In this document: piece by piece, positions 54,301 through 63,935 of the stretch
Layout: every line of letters starts with the position of its first letter
Position numbering within the stretch: position 1 is the first letter of the stretch
Assembly (NCBI GenBank): GCA_037127315.1
Contig: JBBBDQ010000420.1
Coordinates: 2,089,501 to 2,153,500, forward strand
DNA length: 64,000 bases
Direction of reading: 5' to 3'
From: Ascarosepion bandense
Lineage: Eukaryota; Mollusca; Cephalopoda; Sepiida; Sepiidae
Position numbers and translations under genes: made by a program
The notes under the pieces: generated by a model
Databases searched by the model: none
Seen by the model: the letters and a program-made list of their open reading frames with translations, nothing else
What the model was told of the DNA's origin: nothing

Positions 54301-54682
54301 TGATTCAGTTCCTAATACATATTAAATGTTTATTATAATCAAACTAAATAAGAATTATCAGGGAGTAAACCAAGTTAATTTAGTGAAATTTTCATGGATT
54401 ATTAGACGTTTAATTTTTAATGGATTATTAGACGTTTAATAACCAATGCGAAGAATATATGCCACCTTTTATAAAAAAAATTAGTTCACGAGCTGTTAAT
54501 TTCAGTATAAGAAGCGTACAGAATATCAAAAGCTAGTGGAGCAGAAGAAAACGAGAAACCTGCTTAACAAGTTGGAAAATTGATGAAGAAATTAAAAAGA
54601 TGTGTCGTAAAAGAGTAGGTATTGTTGAAGTTACTGAAACACAGGATGTTGTGAAGAGCCATGATCAACTATGGCATGATTC

Positions 54683-54685
<3 letters not shown>

Positions 54686-54715
<30 letters not shown>
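54686..54715. repeat. (GA)n microsatellite
   Basis: About 14 ga units. Confidence 0.9.
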
Positions 54716-54716
<1 letters not shown>

Positions 54717-54778
54717 CGACAATGGATATATATCAAGCACATTGGAACAGCTATTGACATTATGTGTGTGTGTTTGTA

Positions 54779-54915
54779 TGTTCGAACGAAATGCACACCA
54801 CTAACTTGCTACGTACATTTTGACCACGCCAGTCTCCTCAGGTCATATTGCTCGAGGAGTCCGGTGTGGTCGTAACTTAGGTAGCAATGAAGTTATGTGT
54901 ATTTCGTTCTATGAA
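54779..54915. repeat. Long imperfect palindrome with hammerhead-like arms
   Basis: The left arm (ttcgaacgaaatgcacacca) is the near reverse complement of the right arm (gtgtatttcgttctatgaa). The centre tcctcaggtcatattgctcg lies between the arms. On each strand an arm carries a ctgagga...gtggtcgaaa-like core; see findings. It is not a gene. Confidence 0.7.
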
Positions 54916-55015
54916 ATGTTGTTGTCTCTGCCTATTCAGTTTTTTTCGTTTTGATTGTACATTGAGCACTTTTTTATCTACCGTCTTCTGATCCATCTAG
55001 CCCATCATTTAATGG

Positions 55016-55064
55016 TATATATATATATATATATATATACATGTGTGTGTGTGTGTGTGTGTGC
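55016..55064. repeat. (AT)n(GT)n microsatellite
   Basis: An at run then a (gt)n run. Confidence 0.9.
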
Positions 55065-55495
55065 CTATGTGTGCCCTTTTTTGTTTATTGTTAATGAAAA
55101 TGTTAATTATTAATTAGAGATGCAATTAAACAAAAGCCTGGAAAAATGTATTGACAGTCAGTAAAGCGGAGATAAAGAATTATAGCTAAAGTAGAGGCCA
55201 ATGATCTGCCTAATAAATCTGTTTCTCATATGTTTTTTTGGAAATTCAATGCTAAGATTTATTGATTTCCTGGTATTATATAAATTGATTTCTTCTCAGT
55301 ATTTTCATGTTAAAAATTTAGCATGTTTAATATAACAGTGAAACGAAAAAAAATCTCTTGGAAGATAAAGAATAAAAAATAAAGATAACAACTAAGTTGT
55401 AGTAAGTCGATCACATAACAGAAAAAAGTATCTGAGCGCAACACATGAAAAGCTTGAACAACTAAGGCTGTAATAAAAAAACGTAGAAGATATTG
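55065..55495. other. Unassigned AT-rich DNA
   Basis: No recognised element. Confidence 0.3.
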
Positions 55496-55499
55496 TAGT

Positions 55500-56075
55500 T
55501 ACTAGAAAAAAAACAAGTAAACGGAAGGAAGTTGTAAAGGTGGGAAGTGCAGAGTTGACGTAGCCGTTATATATAACGGTAAAAGTATCGGACTTAGATG
55601 CAAATCAAGTAGCACGGTTAAATTCACGTAGACGGGACACCAGCGTAAAAAGCTCATCAGAAATGTTTCCATAAAAATACTTGCAGAAAAAATAGAGGGA
55701 TGCCACGTCACGTCGGTGCGAAAGTGGCTGAAGTCGAGATGCCAAGTCAGGACCAATTACATTGCTGATCTTTCCTTCGATTTTTAGGAGAACGTCAAGA
55801 TAAATAGCAGTAGTACCCAACCAGATATGGCAACACTATTCAATGCATGGACGAATCGTAGATTTATAAATGTGCAAGATGGATTCTGACGAGAAAAGTA
55901 TTCTGGTCCGACACAGAGACCTAACTTTCTAGCAGTAGATCCGATATATTCGTTCCACTTCAGGTCGGTTGAAAAATTGAGGCCAAGGAAGCGCAGTGTG
56001 TCGCTCACAATGAGACTTGCATCAACCATTGACAAGCAAGTTCCTCTATGGTGATTAAAATACAATAACACACTG
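55500..56075 (-). pseudogene. LINE-1f C-terminal fragment
   Basis: The minus strand encodes, in several frames, DASLIVSDTLRFLGLNFSTD then LKWNEYIGSTARK, FSRQNPSCTFINLRFVHALN, VIGPDLASRLQPLSHRRDVA and LYFFCKYFYGNISDELFTLV. This is the LINE-1f order from after the RT core to the C terminus. The 3' tail is missing. Confidence 0.75.
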
Positions 56076-56319
56076 CATATAATTGTTAAAGTGTAACACA
56101 GTTGTGTCTTAGTCAGGAGATCAACATATTCTTTTATGCTACGTTTCTTGAATTTACTTTTTTAAAAAGGTTCCCAGTTAAAACGTTTATCTGAACCGGC
56201 ACGCTTATTTTATAACTTGAAAATGACCCAATAACATGGCTATTTCGAACGGAACTTATATTTAGTACACAATTTTACCAGATAAAATCTCTCATACGTG
56301 CTGTGTATATGTATATGTT

Positions 56320-56405
56320 TTTTTTATCATTTTACCCCAATCAAAGAAATAAAGTTACTAAAACGCAAAATGAGTGTGAGAGAATATGAGAATATTAGAA
56401 AAATA
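56320..56405 (-). repeat. LINE-1f tail fragment
   Basis: It reads atcattttaccccaatcaaa, gaaataaagttactaaaacg. Confidence 0.5.
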
Positions 56406-56559
56406 AAAGATCATTAAAATGATATATATATTTTTTTTTTAGATTTAGAAGAAAGAAAATAATTCCTGATATTGCTTTTAAAAGTTTGAAGAACAGACTT
56501 CAGTTTTTTGGGTTTTATTTTTTTTACATTAAGAGAAAAAAATAGGGGATGCCGAAGAA

Positions 56560-57200
56560 AGGATGAAAATGGATGGACTTAAGGAGGTGGATGTGATTTA
56601 GGTAGATAGAAAAAGCCAACTGAGTTTGTATTTAAACTTTTAGAGATTGTATCTATCAGGCATGTAAGTTATAGTACAGTCGAATTCCTTGCATTTGCTT
56701 ACGCTTGGGTAAATACCCTTGGGAAAGGTATTAATCCGTCTCTTCTTTCCAGTTATGGGTTAAATAGCAGGACAGATTGGGTTCCATAGCCTTGGCTGGC
56801 AACCAGTCTACTCCAGAAAGTAATGGCAACCTACTGAGGGATAATGTTCTGCCCAGTAAGTCATGTCTCTTTCGAGACATGATCGCCTAAGTGTGTATCA
56901 CGTATAGCACTTAACTGAGTGATCTATCAGGGAAACAAGTATACGGAAGAGATTTCCATAGGCAGGAAGTTCGAGAAAATAAGCTGTTAGGGTATAAGTA
57001 ACGGTTACATTTGACTATGTTAACGGTAAAAGAGTGGGACCTTGATGCCAATCTAGTAGCGCAAGTAAATTCATGTGGTCGAGGCCCCAGGGAAAGAAGC
57101 CTGCCAGAGCAGAAACCGTGAAAACTGTGACAGAGGGAAGCCACATCACGTCGGGGAGAAAGTAATTGAAGGCGAAGAATAGAAGGTTGCATGCAGCCAT
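56560..57200 (-). pseudogene. LINE-1f C-terminal fragment, split by a SINE-A
   Basis: The minus frame at 56911-57192 has LLSPRRDVASLCHSFHGFCS then GRLLSLGPRPHEFTCATRLA, SRSHSFTVNIVKCNRYLYPN and SLFSRTSCLWKSLPYTCFPD, the LINE-1f C terminus. The continuation near 56625-56670 (tttaaacttttagagattg) is separated by a plus-strand SINE-A. Confidence 0.8.
56678..56928 (+). repeat. SINE-A inserted in LINE-1f, with target duplication
   Basis: The SINE body (tcgaattccttgcatttgct to cacttaactgagtg) lacks most of its head. Flanks match: atctatcaggcatgtaag on the left (56657-56674 region) and atctatcagggaaacaag on the right (56924-56941 region). This is an imperfect 18-bp target-site duplication. Confidence 0.75.
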
Positions 57201-57399
57201 TGTAAGATGATCAAACCTTACCGCCAATCTATTACTGGAGAGTTAAAAATTGGATACGTCTGTCAGTTAAGTGTATGCAGTTACCTGGTCGCCGTGCGAT
57301 CAATATATTCCTGGGTATTAAATACCAGTGCCAGCATGATTAAATTTTTCCCTTTAGTCCTCTTCTTCGTTATTTTTTTTTCTCGTTTTTCTTTCTTGT

Positions 57400-57868
57400 T
57401 GTGCGTTGTGGTGCAACGAATATCGACTAGGAACGAGAAATCGGAGAGCTGAGTTAAAATTACGTTTTATTTCATTTCATCAACTTACGCCCAAATACCC
57501 CTGGGAAATGTATCAATTCGTCTCTTCTCCCTCCAGCTATGGACAGATTGAGTTACATAGCCTCGGTTGGCAACCAGTCTACCGCAGAAGGTAATGGTAA
57601 CCTACTGCGGGAAAATCTTCTGCCCAGTCAATCGAGTTCGAGTACCAGTTGAATTCGTTGCATCAACATATGCACAAATACCCTTGAAAAAGATATTAAT
57701 CTGTCTCTTCCCTCCAACTACGGGTTAAATGTCGAGGCAGATTAGGTTATATAGCTTTGGTTGGAAACCAGTCAGTCGCAGGAAGTAATGGCAATATATT
57801 GCGGGAAAATCTTCTGACCAGTCAGAATGATCACCCAAGTGTGTATCACATATAGCACTGAGATTAGA
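57400..57868 (+). repeat. Two SINE-A copies joined head to internal site
   Basis: The first (57400-57628) runs from gtgcgttgtggtgcaacgaa to ttctgcccagtca. The second (57629-57868) begins at the B box (tcgagttcgagtaccagttg) and runs to a cacatatagcactga end. It looks like template switching or nested truncation. Confidence 0.75.
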
Positions 57869-57869
57869 C

Positions 57870-58380
57870 TAAATGTGTTTTATTTTACTAAATGAAATTC
57901 ATATTAACATATTCACACCTACCTTGGATATTTCATCCCCTATTTCATGTATCTATGTATTTGTTATTTATTATTAGAAATTGCTGTTTCAGATTAATTA
58001 CGCTTTATTTAGGGAATGCAAAATGAAGTTCTTAACACCTTCACTAAAATCTTGGTGAATGAAACTTTTAGGAAGTTATCAAACATGAAATGACGCACAT
58101 TATAAGAAATGAATAAAACAATTCTGAAATGCTAAATAACTAATTTATTTAGTAGGGAAATGGGAATTATATTGATTATCAAACAGCTATCAAAAAACTA
58201 AAACCGTTACTAATACGAAATGTCTTCTCGCATTGATAGCTAAAAAAGAGAATGCTACAACCGTTGATTGAATAAAGGTTTCAATTAGAAATTTCCAAAC
58301 GGTTACCAAACACGACAGATATATTAATAAAGCCAAACGACAAGTAGCTTAAGAAGCTCGCTGAGTGAATGTGGCGAAAT
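57870..58380. other. Unassigned AT-rich DNA
   Basis: No recognised element. Confidence 0.3.
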
Positions 58381-58382
58381 TA

Positions 58383-58687
58383 TCTAAACTTATATAATAA
58401 ATGGAACTTTGTCAGTGTGTGTGTGTCTGTGTGTGTTTGTGTCCGTTACCTACAAATTCGGAAACGGCTGAACCGATTTTCTTGAAAATATACACAGTTC
58501 TACTATAAGCATCTGCGAGTGTTCTTAGCTAGGTTTTGTCTCGAGGTACACAGATAAATATCGAAAATCGATAATCGAAAAAATCGGGTTATAGAAGGAG
58601 TGGTCCGATTTTAATCATAGACAAAGACATAAGAAAATATATTCAGAAGTTTCAAGGTTGCAGTTCTTACAATATTGCAGAAAATTG

Positions 58688-58728
<41 letters not shown>

Positions 58729-59114
58729 CAAGATGTTTGTGTGTGTGTCTGTTTATCTGCCTGTATGTCTGTATTTTTTTCAGCCCTTTTATTTTAGTTT
58801 TTTCTTCGGGTTTGGCTCTAAGTAGATATAATTGTAGTTCTTAATTTTAGGCATGATACCATTTACTCAGAGGACTTATTTAGCCTTCAAAATTCAGTTT
58901 ACGACAAAAAAAAAACTTATTTGATCTCAATAGCAGGAAATCAAAATTTGACTTACATCTATTCATTTCTCTTTCAGTCTACGGTTTCGCTTTAACTGGA
59001 AACAACTATTGCTTTTTAGTCTTTCGTGCCAACGTCCAAGAGTCTGAGCTCCAGTACCATGGATTAGTTTTAAAGCTTTCATTACACCCGAGCAACGCCG
59101 GGCTATACTGTTAG
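58383..59114 (+). mobile_element. Non-autonomous Helitron, copy 2 (both ends recognisable)
   Basis: The 5' end TCTAAACTTATATAATAAAT is preceded by A. The 3' end is acacccgagcaacgccgggc then tatactgttag, with the hairpin cccg...cggg and a CTRR-like TTAG followed by T. This fits A|TC...|T insertion. Internal (AT)n occupies about 58690-58724. It carries the longer 3' part (59000-59060, ccaacgtccaagagtctgag) also in the 38-kb copy, absent from the 15-kb copy. No protein. Confidence 0.85.
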
Positions 59115-59192
59115 TGTGGCTATAAAAACTAAATTGAGAACCATACATTGAACTAACCATTATATGGAATTAGTAGTAAATTATTTATATTT

Positions 59193-59517
59193 ATATACCT
59201 ACAGGATGTGCGTTGTGGTGCATTGGATATCGGCTCGGAACCAAAATCGAGTTCGAATTCCAGCTGAATTCATTGCATTCACTTACGCGCAAATACCCCT
59301 GGGAAAGGTATTAATCCGCCTATTCCTTCCAGCTATGGGTCAAATAACAGGACAGATTGGGTTCTATAGCCTTGGTAGGCAACCAGTCTACCGCAGAAAG
59401 CAATAGCAACCTACTGCGGGATAATCTTCTGCCCTGTCAGTCATGTCTCTTTCGAGACATGATCGCCCAAGCGTGTATCACGTATGGCACTTGACTGACT
59501 GACTGATATACCTACAG
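59193..59517 (+). repeat. SINE-A, full length with target duplication
   Basis: The element spans 59205-59505, from gatgtgcgttgtggtgcatt to ttgactgactgactg. It is flanked by a perfect 12-bp duplication, atatacctacag, at 59193-59204 and 59506-59517. The A-box-like gtggtgcattggatatcgg and B box gagttcgaattcc are intact. Probably a recent insertion. Confidence 0.9.
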
Positions 59518-59569
59518 CTAATGGGACAACAAAACATAATGAGTATATTCAGTATTTGTCTATATTTCA

Positions 59570-59890
59570 CATCCCACTGGATAAAAGCATTGGTTGGATC
59601 TAAGTGACTTAAAGAGTTGTGAGTTCAATACCTCGTGACAGTAGTAGTGAACAAAAAATTTAAAGAGTTGAGTTAAATAGATGTAACTTATACATCCGGA
59701 AGTGCATGATGCATGGAAAGAGAATAATCTACTCCAGTGATCGAATTAAAGGGTTTTGTTAAAAATGCCAATCACCTGAAGTAGGGTTGGATTACAACGA
59801 TCGAAATGACTTCATTATGACAGTGACTATGAAGACAACAGTTCGAACAATGTAAATAATAGTTTAAGTTCTGTATTAAAGTTCATATCA
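59570..59890 (+). repeat. SINE-D, near full length
   Basis: It has the order of the copy at 7775: gttggttggatctaagtgac, agttgtgagttcaatacctc, gtgaacaaaaaatttaaaga, catccggaagtgcatgat, cacctgaagtagggttggat, cgatcgaaatgacttc and cagttcgaacaatgtaaata. Several substitutions in the stem of the hammerhead-like core. Confidence 0.75.
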
Positions 59891-59891
59891 T

Positions 59892-60527
59892 CAACAAAAT
59901 CACCTAAAAAGTATTTCACTTGATTTCAAATTGATATTCAAAGAAATCCTTATTTGCAAAAACATGGCCCACACCAAACTAGGCATTCAGATAAAATTAG
60001 ACTAAGAAAAGACCACCCAAGAATAAAAAGCAGGGTGGAAAAATTCAGTTTCTATGGTCTAGACGGAAAATCGTTGTAGTAGGTCGTGTCTAGACCGTAT
60101 ATCATTGTGTGTTACAGTCACCTGGTTACCAAATTGATGTTTGATGAACCTTAGCCTATGGTTTTCCCCATTACTGTAATCTGTCCAGCATTGCCGACAA
60201 TCACGTCATGATTCGTCCGATGCACACACTCCACTCCAAAAGTCTGGCCAACTAAAGAAACCGCATTATGTTCGCTTACATCAATTTCTTCAATGATACA
60301 AAATAGCGTAAAGAGAACCCGTTTTCCGGTAATAATGGCTTTCATGTACCCAACTTCATGTTCAGCCGCCTAACCATTTCTTCTGCACCGACCCCATAAC
60401 TTTATATTTAGACATGGTCCTTGATCATTTTATTAGTCACAACCTATTGAACAGATAGGAACGCATATAAATGCACGCGTGAGCGGTCATAATGTTTTGA
60501 TTTTCTCTCTACCGTTAACTGTTTCCT

Positions 60528-60530
<3 letters not shown>
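59892..60530. other. Unassigned stretch with an uncalled minus frame
   Basis: The minus frame at 60151-60345 (EHNAVSLVGQTFGVECVHRT) has balanced composition but I do not recognise it. It may be a decayed gene or transposon relic. Confidence 0.3.
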
Positions 60531-60532
<2 letters not shown>

Positions 60533-60586
<54 letters not shown>

Positions 60587-60630
60587 TGTGTGTGTGTCTG
60601 TCTGTGTGGTGTGTGTGTGTGTATGTGTGT
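60533..60630. repeat. (AT)n(GT)n microsatellite
   Basis: About 50 bp of at followed by gtgtgtgtgtctgtctgtg-type variants. Confidence 0.95.
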
Positions 60631-60634
60631 GCCT

Positions 60635-61110
60635 ATAACATGAAAGTGATCTCAGAGAATCTATAAGGAAAGTCACTGATCCGTTTCCTTCTGAACCTAG
60701 ACTTCTGCCTTTCAGTTTCTTCTCAAATCATACAGCATGTTTATTTATTATTTTCCCCTCTTATCTTGGGCCTTTGTAAATCAATGCATATGAAAACTGG
60801 TGGTGACTGGTGGTCATGTCTTCCGCTTACTCGCAACACCTGGAAACATGCTGCTAGGAAGAAGCTGTGTGGCACAAAAATCAATTCAAAGTTGGTGGTC
60901 GTCGTTCTAATCACCACATGAAAGACAGCTGGGGAATCAATCAACAAATTGTTACCGAATATCCCTCAAATTCGGACTGTGCCTCATACAAAAGCATTAC
61001 AACGTTGGAAAGCGAGCTGACAATAGATATCAAAACGTGTTGAAAGCAAGATAAATATGAATAAAAATCTAATTCAACCCAGGAAATTTAGTACTGATCT
61101 ACCTCAGATC
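60635..61110. other. Unassigned spacer
   Basis: No recognised element. Confidence 0.3.
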
Positions 61111-61112
61111 TT

Positions 61113-61468
61113 GGGCTTACGGCCTATCACGTTGAATACACCGGTTCTCGCTCGATCACCAAAGTTAAGCAACGTTGCGTCTGGTCAGTACTTAGATGGG
61201 CGACCGCTTGGGAATACCAGGTGCTGTAAGTGCTTAGTGACGGATGTGCGTTGTGGTGCAGTGGATATCGGCTTGGAAAGAGAAATCGGTGAGCCAAGTT
61301 CGAATTCCAGTTGAATACCCTGCATTCATTTATGCACTGGTACCCTTGGGAAAGGTATTAATCCGTCCCATTCCTCCAGTTATGGGTTAAATAACAAGGG
61401 TAGGATTTGGGGACCATGCTCTTAAAAACAAATCCCCATGAATCTTGATACTCGAATAGAAAAATGTG
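61113..61468 (+). repeat. Composite 5S rRNA-tRNA SINE, copy 1 (best copy)
   Basis: 61115-61235 is a 121-nt 5S rRNA-like unit starting gcttacggcctatcacgttg and ending ggtgctgtaagtgctt, with a box-A-like aaagttaagcaacg and box-C-like tagatgggcgaccg. After 6 bases, 61242-61315 is a SINE-A-type tRNA head (ggatgtgcgttgtggtgcag; B box agttcgaattcc). Then come tacccttgggaaaggtatta and the body, followed by a tail (ttaaataacaagggtagg, gaccatgctcttaaaaacaa, cttgatactcgaatagaa) not found in ordinary SINE-A. The minus-strand copy at 20043-20404 is collinear. Confidence 0.9.
61115..61235 (+). pseudogene. 5S rRNA-like head of the composite SINE
   Basis: The sequence closely follows metazoan 5S rRNA over its whole length (cacgttgaatacaccggttc, gctcgatcaccaaagttaag, ggtcagtacttagatgggc). 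Substitutions in conserved stems and its fusion to a SINE argue against a functional ribosomal gene, although a transcription unit is possible. Confidence 0.75.
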
Positions 61469-61469
61469 G

Positions 61470-62060
61470 TAAAAAAGCCTTACCCAAACATCATTCGTTA
61501 TGATCCCATAAGGATTGATAGGTCGTTAAACATTGAAATAAACAAAAAAAACTCAAATCTTCATTTTTATTTCCAATGTGGGGTATTTTTTATTTCTTTT
61601 TTCTTTTTCTTTTATATATATTTTGGATATATTTATTTATTTCTTTTACACGACGAGAAATTTTCACATTTCGTGAGATGACTTACCCGGTGCTGAGGGG
61701 AGGTGGATGAGCGAGATTGAATTTAAAAATGTTCCTTGTAAGAAAAATTAACTCTGACTTCAATAAAGCTTGACTGTCGGCTTGTTTATCGTAGATGTTT
61801 AGAGTTAAAATTTGTCTTTTAAAATTCAACAGTTGTTTTGATTTTTTTTTTTCATTTCGTTCAAACTGTTATTTTTTTGTAACAGGTGTCTACCGCATTT
61901 GCTATTCGCTTTGAAATCAAACAAGGTTTGATGATACAAACTAAAATAACCAGGTGTAAAACAGGTTTTTTTGTGTTGCGATGTTTTTTTATATATTAAT
62001 GTATTCGAACTAAACAAGGACGTCGGCTACCGCGCAGTGAAGAGTAAGTTAATCTCAGTA
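61470..62060. other. Unassigned AT-rich DNA
   Basis: T-rich patch at 61590-61640. No recognised element. Confidence 0.3.
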
Positions 62061-62064
62061 ATGT

Positions 62065-62600
62065 AGTAGATCGATACCCATCATTGATACCAATTATCGA
62101 TATCCATTATCAATACCATCACCGACACTCATTATCAATATCATTATGGATAATCATCATCGTTACCATCACCGATACTCATTATCAAAACAATTATCTA
62201 TAATCATCAACAATACTATTATCGGTGCCCATTATAAATACCCTTATCGATATCCATCACCGATATCCTTATCGATGCCAACCATCAATCTCATTATCGA
62301 TATCCATTATTGATACCGTTCGTCGAGACCCGTTATCAATACTATTATAAATACCCTTTATTGATACCAATCGTAGATACACAACATTGATAGCATTATC
62401 GATACCCAATACTGATACCAATAATCAATTCTAATTAACAATACAATCATCAACACCCATTATCTATACCCATTATTAATAGTTATTATTGAAACCAATC
62501 AACGATATCCACCATTAATGCCATTATCAATACCCATCATCGATACCATCAATCAATGCCCATTATCCATACCATTATCGATACCCATCATCGTATCCCA
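62065..62600. repeat. Degenerate ATCGATACC-type minisatellite
   Basis: A motif of about 12-18 bp (attatcgatacccatcatcg-like) recurs about 35 times with substitutions, including ccattat, ccaatca and ccatcac variants. Many units have the palindromic atcgat. No frame is conserved. Confidence 0.85.
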
Positions 62601-62667
62601 TCACGTTTCCAAAAAATCTTGAGCAAAACGAAGTCAATAATATTTTCTTTCGTTTTTTAGTAAGAGT

Positions 62668-62983
62668 ATTACACGGATGTGCGTTGTGGTACAATGGATA
62701 TCGGCTCGGAACGAGAAACCGGAGAACTGAGTTCGAATTCCAGTAGAATCCATTGTATTCACTTACGCGCAAATACCCTTGGGAAAGGTATTAATCCGTC
62801 TCTTCCTTCCAGTTATGGGTTAAATAGCAGGACAGACTGGGTTCTATAGCCTTGGTCGGCAACTAGTCTACCGCAGAAAGCAATGGCAACCTACTGCGGG
62901 ATAATCTTCTGCCCGGTCAGTCACTTTCGAGACATGATCGCCCAAGCGTGTATCACGTATGGTACTTAACTGACTGATTACAC
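62668..62983 (+). repeat. SINE-A, full length with target duplication
   Basis: It runs from ggatgtgcgttgtggtacaa (62675) to cttaactgactg, flanked by attacac at 62668-62674 and 62977-62983. The B box gagttcgaattccag is intact and it sits just after the minisatellite. Confidence 0.85.
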
Positions 62984-62989
62984 TGATAG

Positions 62990-63280
62990 ACCCGCTAATG
63001 TTGTGATTTCGATCTTCAAAATTAACCCGTTAATAGAGCCTAACTAGCAAAAGTACATACGAGGTGCCTTAGGGTTTAGTAGGGTGTGTTTCAAGTCCTG
63101 CTGCAGCTGTCCTTTTCAACCTGAAATGAAAGAAATGGGTCTATCATCTAATCAGATGTATAGTAATAACATAATACAATTTCAAAAGCCTACAACAATT
63201 TTAAATGCCTCCCAAAAAGTCCGGAAACATATTGAAGGCACCTCGTAATTAACTTCTGGTTGGATACACGAAACTGATGG
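62990..63280. other. Unassigned spacer
   Basis: It may hold a decayed upstream part of the adjacent RTE copy. Confidence 0.3.
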
Positions 63281-63284
63281 CTTT

Positions 63285-63935
63285 AAGCGCCCAACATACC
63301 AACTACAAGTCGGAAAAACAAAAATAAAGCATGTAAAGAAATTCAAATTCCTGGGAAGTGTTCTGACAGAGGATGGAAAATGCGACATGGAGATCCAAAG
63401 ATGCATTGGCATGGCCAAAGACGCATTTCAGAAGCTAACCGGATTACTGAGAGACAGGAAAATCTCATTTAAAACAAAAAAAAAAGAGTGCTGGATTGCT
63501 ATGTGATATTTGTCCTTCTGTATGGAACTGTATGTTGGATGATCTCATCAAGGATGAAGAAGAGGCTTGAAGCAGCAGAAACGTTGTTTTACAGAAGAAT
63601 GCTGAGAATACCATGGACAGAGGAGCACGTGTGCAACGATGAGGTGTTGGAAAGGATGCAAACGAGAATAAAACTCATACTTAACATCAGGAAGAGACAG
63701 TGAGTTTCCTAGGAAACGTAATGAGGAAAGAAGGTCTTGTGAATTTAATACTCAATAGTCGGACAGAAGGAAGGAGAAACAGGGGAAAACAGTCTAACGC
63801 ATATTTGATAGGCCTGAGAAAATGGTTGCCGGAGCGTGGTTTAGGAGAGATACCAAGAAATAATATTGAGAGACAAAAGACAGAGCCAAGTGGAAGTCCA
63901 TGATCGCCTACGTTCTGAAGCAACACGGCACATGG
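63285..63935 (+). pseudogene. RTE-like LINE C-terminal fragment
   Basis: In changing frames: KTKIKHVKKFKFLGSVLTED then GKCDMEIQRCIGMAKDAFQK, LDCYVIFVLLYGTVCWMISS, KKRLEAAETLFYRRMLRIPW, CNDEVLERMQTRIKLILNIR and FLGNVMRKEGLVNLILNSRT. It ends in AKWKSMIAYVLKQHGTW in a third frame. An A-tract at 63474-63485 and an indel near 63702 break the frame. It is the least decayed RTE copy in the window. Confidence 0.85.

Noticed and set aside
60151..60345. 64-residue minus-strand frame (VLFTLFCIIEEIDVSEHN)
   Set aside because: Short and unrecognised; I cannot distinguish it from chance or a decayed element.
61115..61235. Functional 5S rRNA gene
   Set aside because: It is fused to a tRNA-derived SINE unit and repeated in the same arrangement elsewhere, so it is better read as the head of a retroposon.
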